From positions 1 through 22,498 of the forward strand of contig DHKB01000061.1 in NCBI GenBank assembly GCA_002407045.1: DNA of 22,498 bases. Direction: 5' to 3'. Origin of the DNA: Candidatus Bruticola papionis (GTDB taxonomy: Bacteria; Vulcanimicrobiota; Xenobia; Xenobiales; Xenobiaceae). Position 1 is the stretch's first letter, and every line of letters starts with the position of its first letter. The notes beneath the pieces are model-generated. The model was not told where the DNA came from, ran no database searches, and saw only the letters and a program-made list of their open reading frames with translations. Below are positions 5,758 to 14,622 of the stretch, in pieces. The position numbers and the translations under genes are program-made.

Positions 5758-7206
5758 TCAGTTAGCGCAAGGTTGAGAAGGAGCGGTCAAAAACTCGGCA
5801 CAGCGGGCAGCACATTTATTAATGTCACCAGCACCCAAGAAGATTACAATATCACCAGCACGGCAGTTTTTGCCGATATAATCTAAAATATCAGCGGCAG
5901 TAGGAGTATAAACTACAACCTTAGGAGCACCGAACTTGCGTACGCCTTCCACAATAGCTTCCGCACTCACACCCTCAATGGGCTTCTCGCCAGCAGAGTA
6001 AACGTCAGTTACCAACAAAACATCAGCTTCACCGAAAATAGTGCAATATTCATCCTGGAAAAACTTAGTGCGAGTATAACGATGGGGCTGGAAAACTGCA
6101 ATCACTCGCTTAGCTTCACCAGTATGAGCAGCTTTTATGGCCGCTTTAATTTTGCTAGGATTGTGGGCATAATCGTCAACAATAGTAACACCGTCGAACT
6201 CACCTAAAATTTGGAAGCGACGTTGCACTCCTCTGAAACCAGCCATATAGCGAGAAATATCTTCGAACTTTAAGCCTATTTCTAAGCCGATAGCTACTGT
6301 AGCCAGAGCATTTTGAATATTATGCAAACCAGGCACACGCAAAATAAGCTCGCCCAACTTTTGGCCATTGCGCACTACAGTACAGCGAGAAGCGTAATCG
6401 GCAAAGTTAATATCTATAGCGTGAACTTCGTTATCTTGGCCTAAGCCATAAGTAATAACTTTGCGTTTTACTCTGGGAATAAGGGAGCGAACTCCTTCAT
6501 GATCACCACACATCACTACGAAGCCATCTTCAGCTACGCGGTGAGCAAATTGTAAAAAGAGCTCTTCTACACGCTGGCCGGTCTTTTGATGATCATAACC
6601 ACAATCGCAATAAGCTTCAGTAGATAAGTTGACGTCGGGATCGATGCTAGTTATTACAGCTGCGTAGGGGGAAAGATCGACAAAGGAAGCGTCAGATTCA
6701 TCAGCTTCAGCCACCAAATAACTGCCATCACCCAATTTGGCATTGGATCCTAAATCGTTTAGCTCACCGCCAACAACTACTGTGGGATGCAAATTGGCAC
6801 TTTCCAACATAGTAGCAATCATGGAAGTAGTGGTAGTCTTACCGTGAGTACCAGCTACAGCTATGCCTTTAGTGGGCTTCATAAGCAAGCTAAGCATATG
6901 ACCGCGCTGCACGATTAAAATGTGGCGTTTTTTAGCTTCCACAACTTCCGGGTTGTCGGCTGGTACGGCAGAAGAGACCACTAAAATGTCGGTGTCGGCA
7001 GGTACGTTAGCCGCACTATGACCACAAAAAATTTGGGCTCCCAGCTCCTCTAAACGCTGAGTAATGCGTGAGCTCTTCAAGTCGGAACCAGAAACGCTAT
7101 GTCCCATCTGTAACAGAATACGAGCGATACCGCTCATACCAATTCCCCCGATACCAACAAAATGGGCATGTTTAAAGTCCAACATGACGTTACCTTTCAT
7201 TTTCAT
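5758..7206 (-). CDS. murC: UDP-N-acetylmuramate--L-alanine ligase MurC
   Basis: MurC is the cytoplasmic ATP-dependent ligase that adds L-Ala to UDP-MurNAc, the first peptide step. The N-terminal nucleotide-sugar domain shows GIGGIGMSG (18-26), the ATP loop is GTHGKTTT (119-126), EADESDASF (167-175) is the central-domain acidic motif, and DDYAHNP and FQPHRYTRT mark the C-terminal half. Length (482) is normal. The region after the acidic motif reads SIDPDVNLS instead of the usual I-D-x-D-H, and a YDH appears about 13 residues later, so the conserved His is displaced or lost. Three in-frame ATGs lie at the 5' end. The third (7185, residue 8, MLDFKH) has AAAGG 7 bases upstream and is probably the real start. 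About 118 bp separate it from murG; a CCTTCAG/CTGAAGG stem (7226-7262) lies in that gap. Confidence 0.95.
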   Translation of the reverse strand: MKMKGNVMLDFKHAHFVGIGGIGMSGIARILLQMGHSVSGSDLKSSRITQRLEELGAQIFCGHSAANVPADTDILVVSSAVPADNPEVVEAKKRHILIVQRGHMLSLLMKPTKGIAVAGTHGKTTTTSMIATMLESANLHPTVVVGGELNDLGSNAKLGDGSYLVAEADESDASFVDLSPYAAVITSIDPDVNLSTEAYCDCGYDHQKTGQRVEELFLQFAHRVAEDGFVVMCGDHEGVRSLIPRVKRKVITYGLGQDNEVHAIDINFADYASRCTVVRNGQKLGELILRVPGLHNIQNALATVAIGLEIGLKFEDISRYMAGFRGVQRRFQILGEFDGVTIVDDYAHNPSKIKAAIKAAHTGEAKRVIAVFQPHRYTRTKFFQDEYCTIFGEADVLLVTDVYSAGEKPIEGVSAEAIVEGVRKFGAPKVVVYTPTAADILDYIGKNCRAGDIVIFLGAGDINKCAARCAEFLTAPSQPCAN

Positions 7207-7225
7207 TCTAACGAGAATTTTGCAA

Positions 7226-7262
7226 CCTTCAGAAAACAGCTACTGAACACTTGGACTGAAGG
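7226..7262 (-). other. Stem-loop in the murG-murC gap
   Basis: A perfect 7-bp stem CCTTCAG (7226-7232) / CTGAAGG (7256-7262) with a 23-base loop sits 20-56 bases upstream of the first murC start codon. It has no U-tract, so a role in translation or mRNA stability is more likely than termination. Confidence 0.3.
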
Positions 7263-7324
7263 GCGGAACAAAATATAGGCTAACAACCTAAGAAGACAAG
7301 TTGTTTGCCTTAACGAGGACACCT

Positions 7325-8716
7325 CTAGCGTCCTTTTTTAGATAAAGCTTGGGTCCTATTTTTATAGACAATCTCAAGGATTTGAGCAATTACGGCCTCG
7401 GTAGCTCCCCTATGTCCCAAGGCGGCAGAAGCCTGGGCCATTGTTGCCAATTTCTCTTTGTCATCTAAAAGGGCAACTAAATTGTTAGCCAGCTCGGTTT
7501 CGACTTGCTTATCTAAAATAACCTGAGAAGCTCCATTACTTTCCAGTATTCTGGCGTTAGCTTCCTGATGGTTTTCAGCAGCATAAGGATAGGGAACCAG
7601 AATAGAAGGCAAACCACGAGCGGTAATTTCCGCCAAGGTAGTAGCCCCGGAGCGACAGATAACTAAATCGGCAGCAGCATACAAAGAAGCCACATCTTCG
7701 GTGTAGGCCAAAGGACGATAGTCTATCTTGTGGCCAGCTACTAAGTCGCCGCTGCGAGCAGTCACTTCCTCGATATGTTTCGGGCCAGTAAGATGAATTA
7801 AAGTAAGATCACGATCGACTAACGTAGGCAAAGCGGCCAGAATAGCGTTATTTAAACTGGAAGCTCCCTGACTTCCTCCCATAGCAACCACACAACAACG
7901 CTCAGCAGGAATTTGCAAAGCCTGTCTGGCCTCGGCCCTTCCTTTAAGCAAAATGGAAGTACGCACTGGGTTGCCAGTCAAAACAGCTTTGGAACTTACA
8001 GAGACGCCATAATTACCAGGCAAAGATAAGCATACTTTTTTAGCCAAGTAAGAAATAAATTTGGCCGATTTGCCCAAGAAAGCGTTTTGTTCCATAAGCA
8101 AAATGGGAATATCCAAGCAAGCGGCCGCTAAAGCTACAGGAGCGCAAACGTAGCCACCAGAAGCGACTACAATGGAAGGCTTAAAAATTAACAGATGATA
8201 CAAACTTTCCAAAAAGCCCAAGCCAGTTTTACCCACAGCTAAAAGCTTATCAAAGATGTTACCACTAAGCCCTTGAGCATGAATATTTTTGAGAGTGTAA
8301 CCAAGCGGTCCCACAATTTCGCGTCCTACACCTCGGTAAGAGTCGAAAAATAAAGTCTGAACACCATTCTGCCTGAGCACCTCAGCCACAGCTAAAGCAG
8401 GATATAAATGACCTCCTGTACCTCCCCCAGCGAAGGCTACTTTCAGAGGTTGCGAGCCCATAAGAACACGAACTGGAGAGGGTAAACAAACGTCTCCACT
8501 TGAAATAGGTGATTGCTCGGAAGCTTTAACGCTCTGGCTTGCTTCTGCTACCTTTTGCTGCTGGCCCAGCACCTCAGAAGCGGAGTTGGAAGTTCTCCGG
8601 TTGCCGAAAGCTTTAGCTATAGCTTTAGCCACTTCCGGAGAAACTGCTTGCAAAGGACGAGCGGCAGAACGCTGCTGCTGTTCATTTTTAATCTGGCTCT
8701 GATTATCTTCTGGCAA
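7325..8716 (-). CDS. murG: Lipid II synthase MurG with N-terminal extension
   Basis: MurG is the peripheral-membrane glycosyltransferase that moves GlcNAc from UDP-GlcNAc to lipid I, giving lipid II. Motifs: GGGTGGH (97-103), EQNAFLGK (209-216), MGGSQGA (279-285) and the UDP-GlcNAc site RSGATTLAE (355-363) followed by PYPYAAENHQ. The core begins at about residue 86 (MGSQPLKVAFAGG), giving a 378-residue protein, close to the usual length. The annotated frame adds 85 Gln/Ser/Ala-rich residues from a TTG codon. That TTG has AGGGGTG about 10 bases upstream, whereas the Met at 86 has no visible ribosome-binding site, so the extension may be real. Upstream is a 320-bp gap with its own promoter candidate, so murG may head a secondary unit with murC, ftsQ and the hydrolase. 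Confidence 0.93.
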   Translation of the reverse strand: MPEDNQSQIKNEQQQRSAARPLQAVSPEVAKAIAKAFGNRRTSNSASEVLGQQQKVAEASQSVKASEQSPISSGDVCLPSPVRVLMGSQPLKVAFAGGGTGGHLYPALAVAEVLRQNGVQTLFFDSYRGVGREIVGPLGYTLKNIHAQGLSGNIFDKLLAVGKTGLGFLESLYHLLIFKPSIVVASGGYVCAPVALAAACLDIPILLMEQNAFLGKSAKFISYLAKKVCLSLPGNYGVSVSSKAVLTGNPVRTSILLKGRAEARQALQIPAERCCVVAMGGSQGASSLNNAILAALPTLVDRDLTLIHLTGPKHIEEVTARSGDLVAGHKIDYRPLAYTEDVASLYAAADLVICRSGATTLAEITARGLPSILVPYPYAAENHQEANARILESNGASQVILDKQVETELANNLVALLDDKEKLATMAQASAALGHRGATEAVIAQILEIVYKNRTQALSKKGR

Positions 8717-8840
8717 AACGACTACACCCCTAGAAAAACTTGCCGCTTACTATTGGTCAAAATGACCGCGACTTCCTGGCTAAGCGAGTCCATTTTACAA
8801 CATTTAAGCAGAGCAAATTGGCCTTTAAGCATAAGTCTAC

Positions 8841-8854
8841 TGCCTAATTAGGCA
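8841..8854. promoter_or_regulatory. Perfect 14-bp palindrome near the predicted murG transcription start
   Basis: TGCCTAATTAGGCA is its own reverse complement. It lies 13-27 bases downstream of the -10 box of the murG promoter candidate, a position where a repressor could bind. The protein that might bind is unknown. Confidence 0.35.
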
Positions 8855-8867
8855 TTTAACTAAAATT

Positions 8868-8895
8868 ATTTTAGCTCTCTCTAGCCCTATATCAA
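8868..8895 (-). promoter_or_regulatory. Promoter candidate for murG-murC-ftsQ
   Basis: On the minus strand TTGATA (8895-8890), a 16-bp spacer and TAAAAT (8873-8868) form a good sigma-70-type promoter, in a 320-bp gap within an otherwise compact cluster. The transcript would have a leader of roughly 145 nt before the TTG of murG, or about 400 nt before the internal Met. Confidence 0.5.
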
Positions 8896-8950
8896 GGGAT
8901 AAGTATAAGGCGACCTAAAGGATTGAGCTATAGCGGAGAAATTGCAATTG

Positions 8951-9019
8951 CAAAATAAACAGCCACCCAATCTGAACAACTTGGCCTAGAGCAATTCCCT
9001 TGAGTGACTGTTTATTTTG
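8951..9019 (-). terminator. 18-bp stem-loop downstream of ftsW
   Basis: CAAAATAAACAGCCACCC (8951-8968) pairs with GAGTGACTGTTTATTTTG (9002-9019) around a 33-base loop. All 18 positions pair in the minus-strand RNA, two as G-U wobbles; in the plus-strand RNA those two would be A-C mismatches. This fits selection on the ftsW transcript. A U-rich run is part of the 3' arm rather than after it, so it may be a terminator, an mRNA-end protector or a processing site. Confidence 0.5.
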
Positions 9020-9036
9020 TATCTGTAGCCTAAGAC

Positions 9037-10533
9037 TTAACTTGGCGACTTTTGCTCTCCATTTTCTTCGGAATTATCCTCAGAATCGTCATTAGTATTC
9101 GTTGCTTCGGCAACTGAAGACCAGCTAGCTTTAATAGCTGGACGAGGCAACTTAGCTTCACTTTTTACGCGAGCGCCAGCGACAATAGCTTCCCACTCGC
9201 TACTATTAACTGGAGTAACGCAAACTTGCTGATCCGAAGAAGAAATAGTAGCTCCTTCGCGCGGAATCTTGCGCTTTTTGGGCGCAATTATATCTTGCTT
9301 AGGATTTGTTTCAACATATCTGGAAATATTAAGCAATATGCCCATAGAGACCAAAGTAACCATAAGCGAACTGCCTCCAGCGGAAACAAAGGGCAAAGGC
9401 AATCCCTTATTGGGAAGCAAGCCAGTTACTACACCTATATTGAATAGAGCTTGGCCGGTCACCTGAACGGCAATACCAAAAGCGACCATAGATTTGTAAG
9501 GGTCCTTGCAATCTGAAGCCACACGCAAACAGCAACAAATTAAACAAACAAACAAAAGCAAGAGACCAAATGCCCCCACAAACCCTAATTCCTCACAAAT
9601 GATAGCGTAAATAAAGTCGCAGTGCATTTCTGGTAGAAAATCGAACTTTTGACGTGAGAAAGGTATCCCTACTCCCCAAAAACCGCCAGAGCCAATAGCG
9701 ATAAAGGAGTTGACTGCCTGATATCCAGCTCCCTGACTGTCGGCAAAAGGATCGAGCCAAGAGACAATTCTTGACATACGGTAAGACTCTTTTAAAAGTA
9801 GAGCCACAACTCCCAGACAACCGCCTAAAAAGGCCATAGTAATAAGCTCTAAAGCGGTACCGGCTACAAAAATCATAATAGCCATAGTGGCTACAATTAC
9901 GATAACTGTACCTAAGTCTTTACCTATCTCAATTAGAGTAAGCATAAAACCGCTAATAAACATAGCAGGCCAGAGTACTTTTAGGCTTTCAACTGCTCCT
10001 TTCCACTGCGCCTTAAGCCAATCTTGGCTGAAAATATGCCACCAAGAGTTTTTATCTTGAGCTCCATTTTTACTTTTGACAACAGATAGCTGAGCTCGAC
10101 TGACCTCCATAATTTTTTTGCGGTTATTTACTAGATACCACGCCCAAAGCAAAATAGTGGACAATTTGGCCAATTCACCAGGCTGAAAGCGAAAGCCGCC
10201 TATGCTAATCCAACGGTGCACCCCGTTTACAGAAGCACTTAACAGAGTCCAAATGAGTAAGAGGATGGTAACTACTATCAGCGGCCAGGTGAACTTGCTA
10301 CGCAACTCACTAATATCGGGGCCTTTGTAAATGATAAACATCAACACCAAGCCCATGAGCATAGACATAAGTTGACGCACAAAGAAATGGAGCGAATTAT
10401 ACTCATACTCTGCCGACATAGCTCCCAAGCCCAAAGAAGCTGAAAGCATAACTAAGAGCCCGAAGCCAACCAGAGCCATAATAATAGTTAGGATAGTGCC
10501 CGTCAGCGGTTTATTAAAATATTCAAATTTCAA
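9037..10533 (-). CDS. ftsW: Septal peptidoglycan glycosyltransferase FtsW (SEDS family)
   Basis: FtsW polymerises lipid II into glycan strands at the septum, working with FtsI. The protein has about ten membrane segments. SEDS signatures: NGVHRWISIGGFRFQPGELAKL (the canonical QPSE reads QPGE here), the catalytic-Asp loop LPEMHCDFIYAIICEELGF, and PFVSAGGSS near residue 385. A large cytoplasmic or extracytoplasmic loop with Lys and Trp lies around 150-190. Residues about 405-498 form a charged tail ending in an acidic Asn/Glu stretch, which makes the protein longer than the usual 370-415. The start is TTG with GGAGG ten bases upstream. It follows murD with a 36-bp gap and is followed by the 320-bp gap before murG. 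Confidence 0.95.
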   Translation of the reverse strand: MKFEYFNKPLTGTILTIIMALVGFGLLVMLSASLGLGAMSAEYEYNSLHFFVRQLMSMLMGLVLMFIIYKGPDISELRSKFTWPLIVVTILLLIWTLLSASVNGVHRWISIGGFRFQPGELAKLSTILLWAWYLVNNRKKIMEVSRAQLSVVKSKNGAQDKNSWWHIFSQDWLKAQWKGAVESLKVLWPAMFISGFMLTLIEIGKDLGTVIVIVATMAIMIFVAGTALELITMAFLGGCLGVVALLLKESYRMSRIVSWLDPFADSQGAGYQAVNSFIAIGSGGFWGVGIPFSRQKFDFLPEMHCDFIYAIICEELGFVGAFGLLLLFVCLICCCLRVASDCKDPYKSMVAFGIAVQVTGQALFNIGVVTGLLPNKGLPLPFVSAGGSSLMVTLVSMGILLNISRYVETNPKQDIIAPKKRKIPREGATISSSDQQVCVTPVNSSEWEAIVAGARVKSEAKLPRPAIKASWSSVAEATNTNDDSEDNSEENGEQKSPS

Positions 10534-10569
10534 TTATATGCAACCTCCGGCCTTTTTTCGTCGGGCACC

Positions 10570-12006
10570 TTAGCGGATCTTAAGCGCATACTCAGCAAAA
10601 AGTTTGCCACGCTCTTCAGCATTGTGGAACATATCGAAGCTAGAACAAGCTGGCGAAAGAAGCACAGTACCGCCACTTTCTTTCACTTTTTCCCAACCCA
10701 AATTAACAGCTTCTTCTAAAGTGGCCGCGCGGAAAATAGGCAAAGTTCCAAATTGTAAAACAGACTTTTCTAATCTATCGGCAGCTTCTCCAATTAAAAT
10801 CAGATAATTACAACAATCGAGAATAGCTTTTCCTAAGGGAGAAAAATCGAAGCCTTTATCTTTGCCTCCAGCAATCAGTACCAGAGGGCCACTCTTAAAA
10901 GCTTCAACAGCCGCAATCACAGAGCTGGTATTGGTAGCCTTGGAATCGTCAATAAAACGCACGCCCTTATAATCGCGCACTTCTTCCATACGATAGTGCA
11001 AAGGCTTATGGGCAATAAAAGCGCGACGAATAGTCTCTTGGTCGATATGAAGAAAACGAGCTACAGCAGTAGCAGCTAAAGCATTAGCCAAATTGTGAGG
11101 GCCAGGCAAGCCAGGATATTCATCTTCATTCCATTCAACTACTGGCTCGGCACAAGATTCATTGCGATACCAAATTAAACCATTTTCATACCAAGTGCCT
11201 TTGGCTACAGGATGATCAATTGAAAATGTCATAATCTGAGGGCAAGCCGGAACTTCGGGAGCTGGATAAGTAGGTAACCAAGAAGGCAATTTGCCTTCAC
11301 GCAAAAGTGTGGCCATATGCCTAGCTTCAGGGTCGTCATCGCTGAAAATGGCCAGATCTTTGGGGCCCATACGAGCAAAAAGACGAGCTTTAGCTGCAAA
11401 ATATTCCTCTAAATTAGGGTGACGATCCAAATGATCGGGAGTTACATTGGTAAGTACGCCAATATGGGGATGGAATTGGTCGACACTTTCTAATTGGAAA
11501 CTAGATATTTCCGCCGTTACAAAACCATCAGGACGAGCTTTGCCTACTTCGGCGACTAGCGGATTACCAATATTGCCTGCTAATACAGAGCGATCTCCTA
11601 ACATACGATCAATCAAAGTAACTGTAGTAGATTTACCGTTGGTACCAGTTACGGCAATAAAAGGAGCTGGAGAAATGCTCCAAGCAATTTCTACTTCACC
11701 TAACACTTTGACGCCCATAGAGAGCGCTTTTTCTATCAGGGGACTGTGAATCGAGACGCCGGGGCTAATCACGATAATATCGCTTTGCAAAACACGCTCG
11801 GAGTGGCCTCCGCACTCATACTCTACAGGGAGCTTACTTAACGCTTCAAGAGCTGTCCCCAATTGCTCGGCTTTTCTAGTATCGCTAACTAAAACATGAG
11901 CGCCACGCTGACTGAGCACTTGTGCTAAAGCTACGCCACTTTTGCCCATTCCCAAAATGGCAATATTTTTGCCTTTGTAATCGTGAATTGTATTGGAGTT
12001 AGTCAT
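10570..12006 (-). CDS. murD: UDP-N-acetylmuramoyl-L-alanine--D-glutamate ligase MurD
   Basis: MurD adds D-Glu to UDP-MurNAc-L-Ala in the cytoplasm with ATP. The N-terminal domain begins NIAILGMGKSGVALA (14-28), the ATP loop is GTNGKSTT (121-128), TNVTPDHLDRH holds the conserved DH, AAKARLF carries the Lys that is carbamylated in this family, and SFDMFHNAEERG is the C-terminal signature. Length (478) is slightly above the typical 440-450. The ATG overlaps the mraY stop (TAATG, 12004-12008) and is preceded by GGGAGG, so translation is coupled to mraY. Confidence 0.96.
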   Translation of the reverse strand: MTNSNTIHDYKGKNIAILGMGKSGVALAQVLSQRGAHVLVSDTRKAEQLGTALEALSKLPVEYECGGHSERVLQSDIIVISPGVSIHSPLIEKALSMGVKVLGEVEIAWSISPAPFIAVTGTNGKSTTVTLIDRMLGDRSVLAGNIGNPLVAEVGKARPDGFVTAEISSFQLESVDQFHPHIGVLTNVTPDHLDRHPNLEEYFAAKARLFARMGPKDLAIFSDDDPEARHMATLLREGKLPSWLPTYPAPEVPACPQIMTFSIDHPVAKGTWYENGLIWYRNESCAEPVVEWNEDEYPGLPGPHNLANALAATAVARFLHIDQETIRRAFIAHKPLHYRMEEVRDYKGVRFIDDSKATNTSSVIAAVEAFKSGPLVLIAGGKDKGFDFSPLGKAILDCCNYLILIGEAADRLEKSVLQFGTLPIFRAATLEEAVNLGWEKVKESGGTVLLSPACSSFDMFHNAEERGKLFAEYALKIR

Positions 12007-12980
12007 TATAGACCTCCCAAGCAGTAAAGAACGCCTAACAAAGCTAAGATTACAGAAATAATCGTAAAGCGAGCTGTTACTTGAACTTCATGCAAACCGC
12101 TCAACTCAAAATGATGATGAATTGGACTCATCTTAAAGATGCGCTTACCATTAGTTAATTTGAAGTAAGAAACTTGGATAATTACGGAAAGAGCTTCTAT
12201 AACGAAAATGCCGCCCACCAAAACAAGTAAGAACTCTGTACCAGTCAAAAGGGCCAAGGATGCCAAAGCTCCTCCCAAAGCCAAAGATCCGGTATCTCCC
12301 ATAAAAACTCTAGCGGGGAAAACATTGTACCAAAGAAAACCTACGCAAGCTCCAGCCATAGCCGCAGAAGCGATACACAACTCGGTATGACCAGTGTGAG
12401 CGGCAATAATAGCATAAGCCAGTAAAGCGGCTGTGCATGTACCTCCCGCTAAGCCATCTAAACCATCAGTTAAGTTTACAGCGTTGACAGTGCCACTAGT
12501 AAGTAAAAGGATAACGGCCAGCACAACCCAGACACTGCCCACAAAGCCAACTAAGGGAATATTTACGCCAAAATTTTGACGAGTAAGAGCCAAATAGGCG
12601 AAAAGGATCAGCCCCAGCACCAACAACACAGCCATCTTGTGACGCGCCTTTAAACCTAAGCTGCGATGTTTCATAAGTTTACTCAAGTCGTCTACCATGC
12701 CTAAACCGGCACAAACCACTACAGTAAAACGGAATATCCACAAATCTAGGCTGTTGGGAGCCCAAAAACTGGCAATTAAACCAGCTAAAATTAGTACAAT
12801 GCCTCCCATAGTAGGAGTGCCAGCCTTGGAAAGGTGAGCCTTAGGCCCCTCCTCTCGAACCTCCTGTCCCCAACCGTGACCTTTAGCCCAACGTAAAAAG
12901 ATGGGCATACTTACTAAAGCTAATCCCAAACCTGTCAGGATAGCTAATCCAACAGAATGCAGCCAAGGCAAACTACACAT
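12006..12980 (-). CDS. mraY: Phospho-N-acetylmuramoyl-pentapeptide-transferase MraY
   Basis: MraY is the multi-pass membrane enzyme that transfers phospho-MurNAc-pentapeptide to undecaprenyl phosphate, forming lipid I. Diagnostic motifs are the Asp pair in MVDDLSKL, NAVNLTDGLDGLAGG, FMGDTGSLALGG and the His motif SPIHHHFELSG. About ten membrane helices are visible. The 324-residue length matches short MraY versions such as the Bacillus subtilis one rather than the 360-residue Escherichia coli type. GAGGCGC lies about 7 bases upstream of the ATG. The stop overlaps the murD start, and murF ends 43 bp upstream. Confidence 0.97.
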   Translation of the reverse strand: MCSLPWLHSVGLAILTGLGLALVSMPIFLRWAKGHGWGQEVREEGPKAHLSKAGTPTMGGIVLILAGLIASFWAPNSLDLWIFRFTVVVCAGLGMVDDLSKLMKHRSLGLKARHKMAVLLVLGLILFAYLALTRQNFGVNIPLVGFVGSVWVVLAVILLLTSGTVNAVNLTDGLDGLAGGTCTAALLAYAIIAAHTGHTELCIASAAMAGACVGFLWYNVFPARVFMGDTGSLALGGALASLALLTGTEFLLVLVGGIFVIEALSVIIQVSYFKLTNGKRIFKMSPIHHHFELSGLHEVQVTARFTIISVILALLGVLYCLGGL

Positions 12981-13023
12981 AAAGCGCCTCTTTCTTTAAT
13001 TTTATAATCAAAAATATCGCCAA

Positions 13024-14514
13024 TTATACAACATAATTGGCTCTAATCTTTTGAGCTAAAGCAGAAAGATTTATAGAATGAGAGGCTTTTACTAACAGAT
13101 AATCGCCAGGATGACGTAAAGCATTTAGCTTTTCTAAAGCTTGCTCAAAGTCGGCGGCCCAAACGGCCTTTAAGCCACGCTCTTGGGCATGGCGCACTGT
13201 ATAGCGACTCAATTCGCCTACACCTATTAAAAGTTCCACACCACCATTAGCACAAATAGTTCCTAACTCCTCATGCATTTGTCGCTCATTGCCACCCAGT
13301 TCAAGCATGTCTCCCAGAACGGCAATGCGCTGCCTTTTCTGAGTTTGACAACTAGTAAGCTGACTTTCACTAGCTAATAACTCCGGCAATTTGGCCAACA
13401 ATTCCAGAGCAGCTTTTACAGAACTGGGAGCAGCGTTATAAGAATCGTCGATTAAAACTGTGCCATCTGGAGCTATTTCCATTTCCAAACGCTTGCCCGT
13501 AAGCAAACAAGAAGCTAACCCTTGGGCCGCCTCCTCTACCGAAATGCCCACTTCATAGCCAGCAGCCAAAGCAGCCAACATATTGGCACAATTATGGCGT
13601 CCCGGCGCAGGCAAGAAAAGTTCTTTCTCTCCTTCAGGACAAACAAAACGCACCGTTTGTCCACAGGTCAAACGCCGCATAGCCGAATTTTCTGAGCGTT
13701 CTCCCAGGCGAATCTTTTCTTCAGCAGCCAATAAATGCCAATCAGCTTCAGCATTATTGACAGCAAAAGAGACACGCTTTCCTAAAGCATGTTCGCACAA
13801 AAGTTCATAAAAATCGGAATCAGCAGGCAGAATAGCTGCACCATCTTTAGAGCTATAATCCAAAAGCTCAGCTTTAGCTAAGGCTATTTCTCGACGAGTG
13901 CCCAAACGTTCTAAATGAGATTCACCTATTGTAGTAATAATACTGACTTGAGGTTGGGCAATTTTAGCCAAGCGCTCGATTTCTCCGCGAGCTCTCATGC
14001 CCATTTCCACTACAGCCCATTCGCTCTCTTGACTTAAAGAAAGCAAAGTTTCGGCAAAACCAACCTCATTATTATGATTGGCCAGTGTGGCTCCCACACA
14101 ATATTTTTGTCCCAGAATGGCCTTAGCAAAATCTTTGGTAGTAGTTTTGCCTACAGATCCAGTGATACCTAAAACTTTAACTCCACAGTAGTGCATATAA
14201 TAGCCACTGAGCAACAGATAAGCTTGCAAACCGGAATCTACGTAAATTATACGATCTCGGTAAGCTTCAGGTACGGAAATTTCTCCAGCTTCACGCTTCG
14301 ACCAAAGGGATGCGGCCGCGCCTCCTTGCAAAGCCAACTCAACAAATTTGTGAGCATTAAAGCGCTCTCCACATAAAGGCACAAACAATCCTCCCGCCAC
14401 AGGATGTCTGCTATCAGTAAAAAGCCCAGTAAAAGAGTAGTCGTTGGCTATATTTTTGGGCAATTCGGTATTAAGTACCTGAGCTACAGCCCCAGCTTGC
14501 CAAATTTTGTCCAT
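13024..14514 (-). CDS. murF: UDP-N-acetylmuramoyl-tripeptide--D-alanyl-D-alanine ligase MurF
   Basis: MurF joins D-Ala-D-Ala to the tripeptide precursor, giving UDP-MurNAc-pentapeptide. The N-terminal substrate domain has FTDSRHPVAGGLFVPLCGERFNAH, the ATP loop is GITGSVGKTTT (116-126), ESHLERLGTRREIALAKAELL is the central-domain motif with the His, and VLIDDSYNAAPSSVKAAL is the C-terminal signature (usually YNANP, here YNAAP). RIAVLGDMLELG is also typical. Length (496) is slightly above the usual 450. No strong ribosome-binding site precedes the ATG; a 108-bp gap with a 12-bp stem separates it from murE. Confidence 0.96.
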   Translation of the reverse strand: MDKIWQAGAVAQVLNTELPKNIANDYSFTGLFTDSRHPVAGGLFVPLCGERFNAHKFVELALQGGAAASLWSKREAGEISVPEAYRDRIIYVDSGLQAYLLLSGYYMHYCGVKVLGITGSVGKTTTKDFAKAILGQKYCVGATLANHNNEVGFAETLLSLSQESEWAVVEMGMRARGEIERLAKIAQPQVSIITTIGESHLERLGTRREIALAKAELLDYSSKDGAAILPADSDFYELLCEHALGKRVSFAVNNAEADWHLLAAEEKIRLGERSENSAMRRLTCGQTVRFVCPEGEKELFLPAPGRHNCANMLAALAAGYEVGISVEEAAQGLASCLLTGKRLEMEIAPDGTVLIDDSYNAAPSSVKAALELLAKLPELLASESQLTSCQTQKRQRIAVLGDMLELGGNERQMHEELGTICANGGVELLIGVGELSRYTVRHAQERGLKAVWAADFEQALEKLNALRHPGDYLLVKASHSINLSALAQKIRANYVV

Positions 14515-14561
14515 AATTCAGATTGATAAGTTCCGTTTCTAAAAAGATAACTGTACAACAA

Positions 14562-14604
14562 AGTCCCCTCACCCTAAAGACAAAGAATCCAAGGTGAGAG
14601 GACT
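14562..14604 (-). terminator. Stem-loop between murE and murF
   Basis: In the minus-strand RNA, AGTCCTCTCACC (14604-14593) pairs with GGTGAGGGGACT (14573-14562), 12 bp with a single U-G wobble, around a 19-base loop, followed by TTTGTTGT. On the other strand the wobble becomes a C-A mismatch, so the structure belongs to the dcw transcript. The interrupted U-tract suggests a partial terminator or attenuator that would lower expression of murF and genes after it. Confidence 0.5.
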
Positions 14605-14622
14605 GCCGAAAATAGGTAAAAA

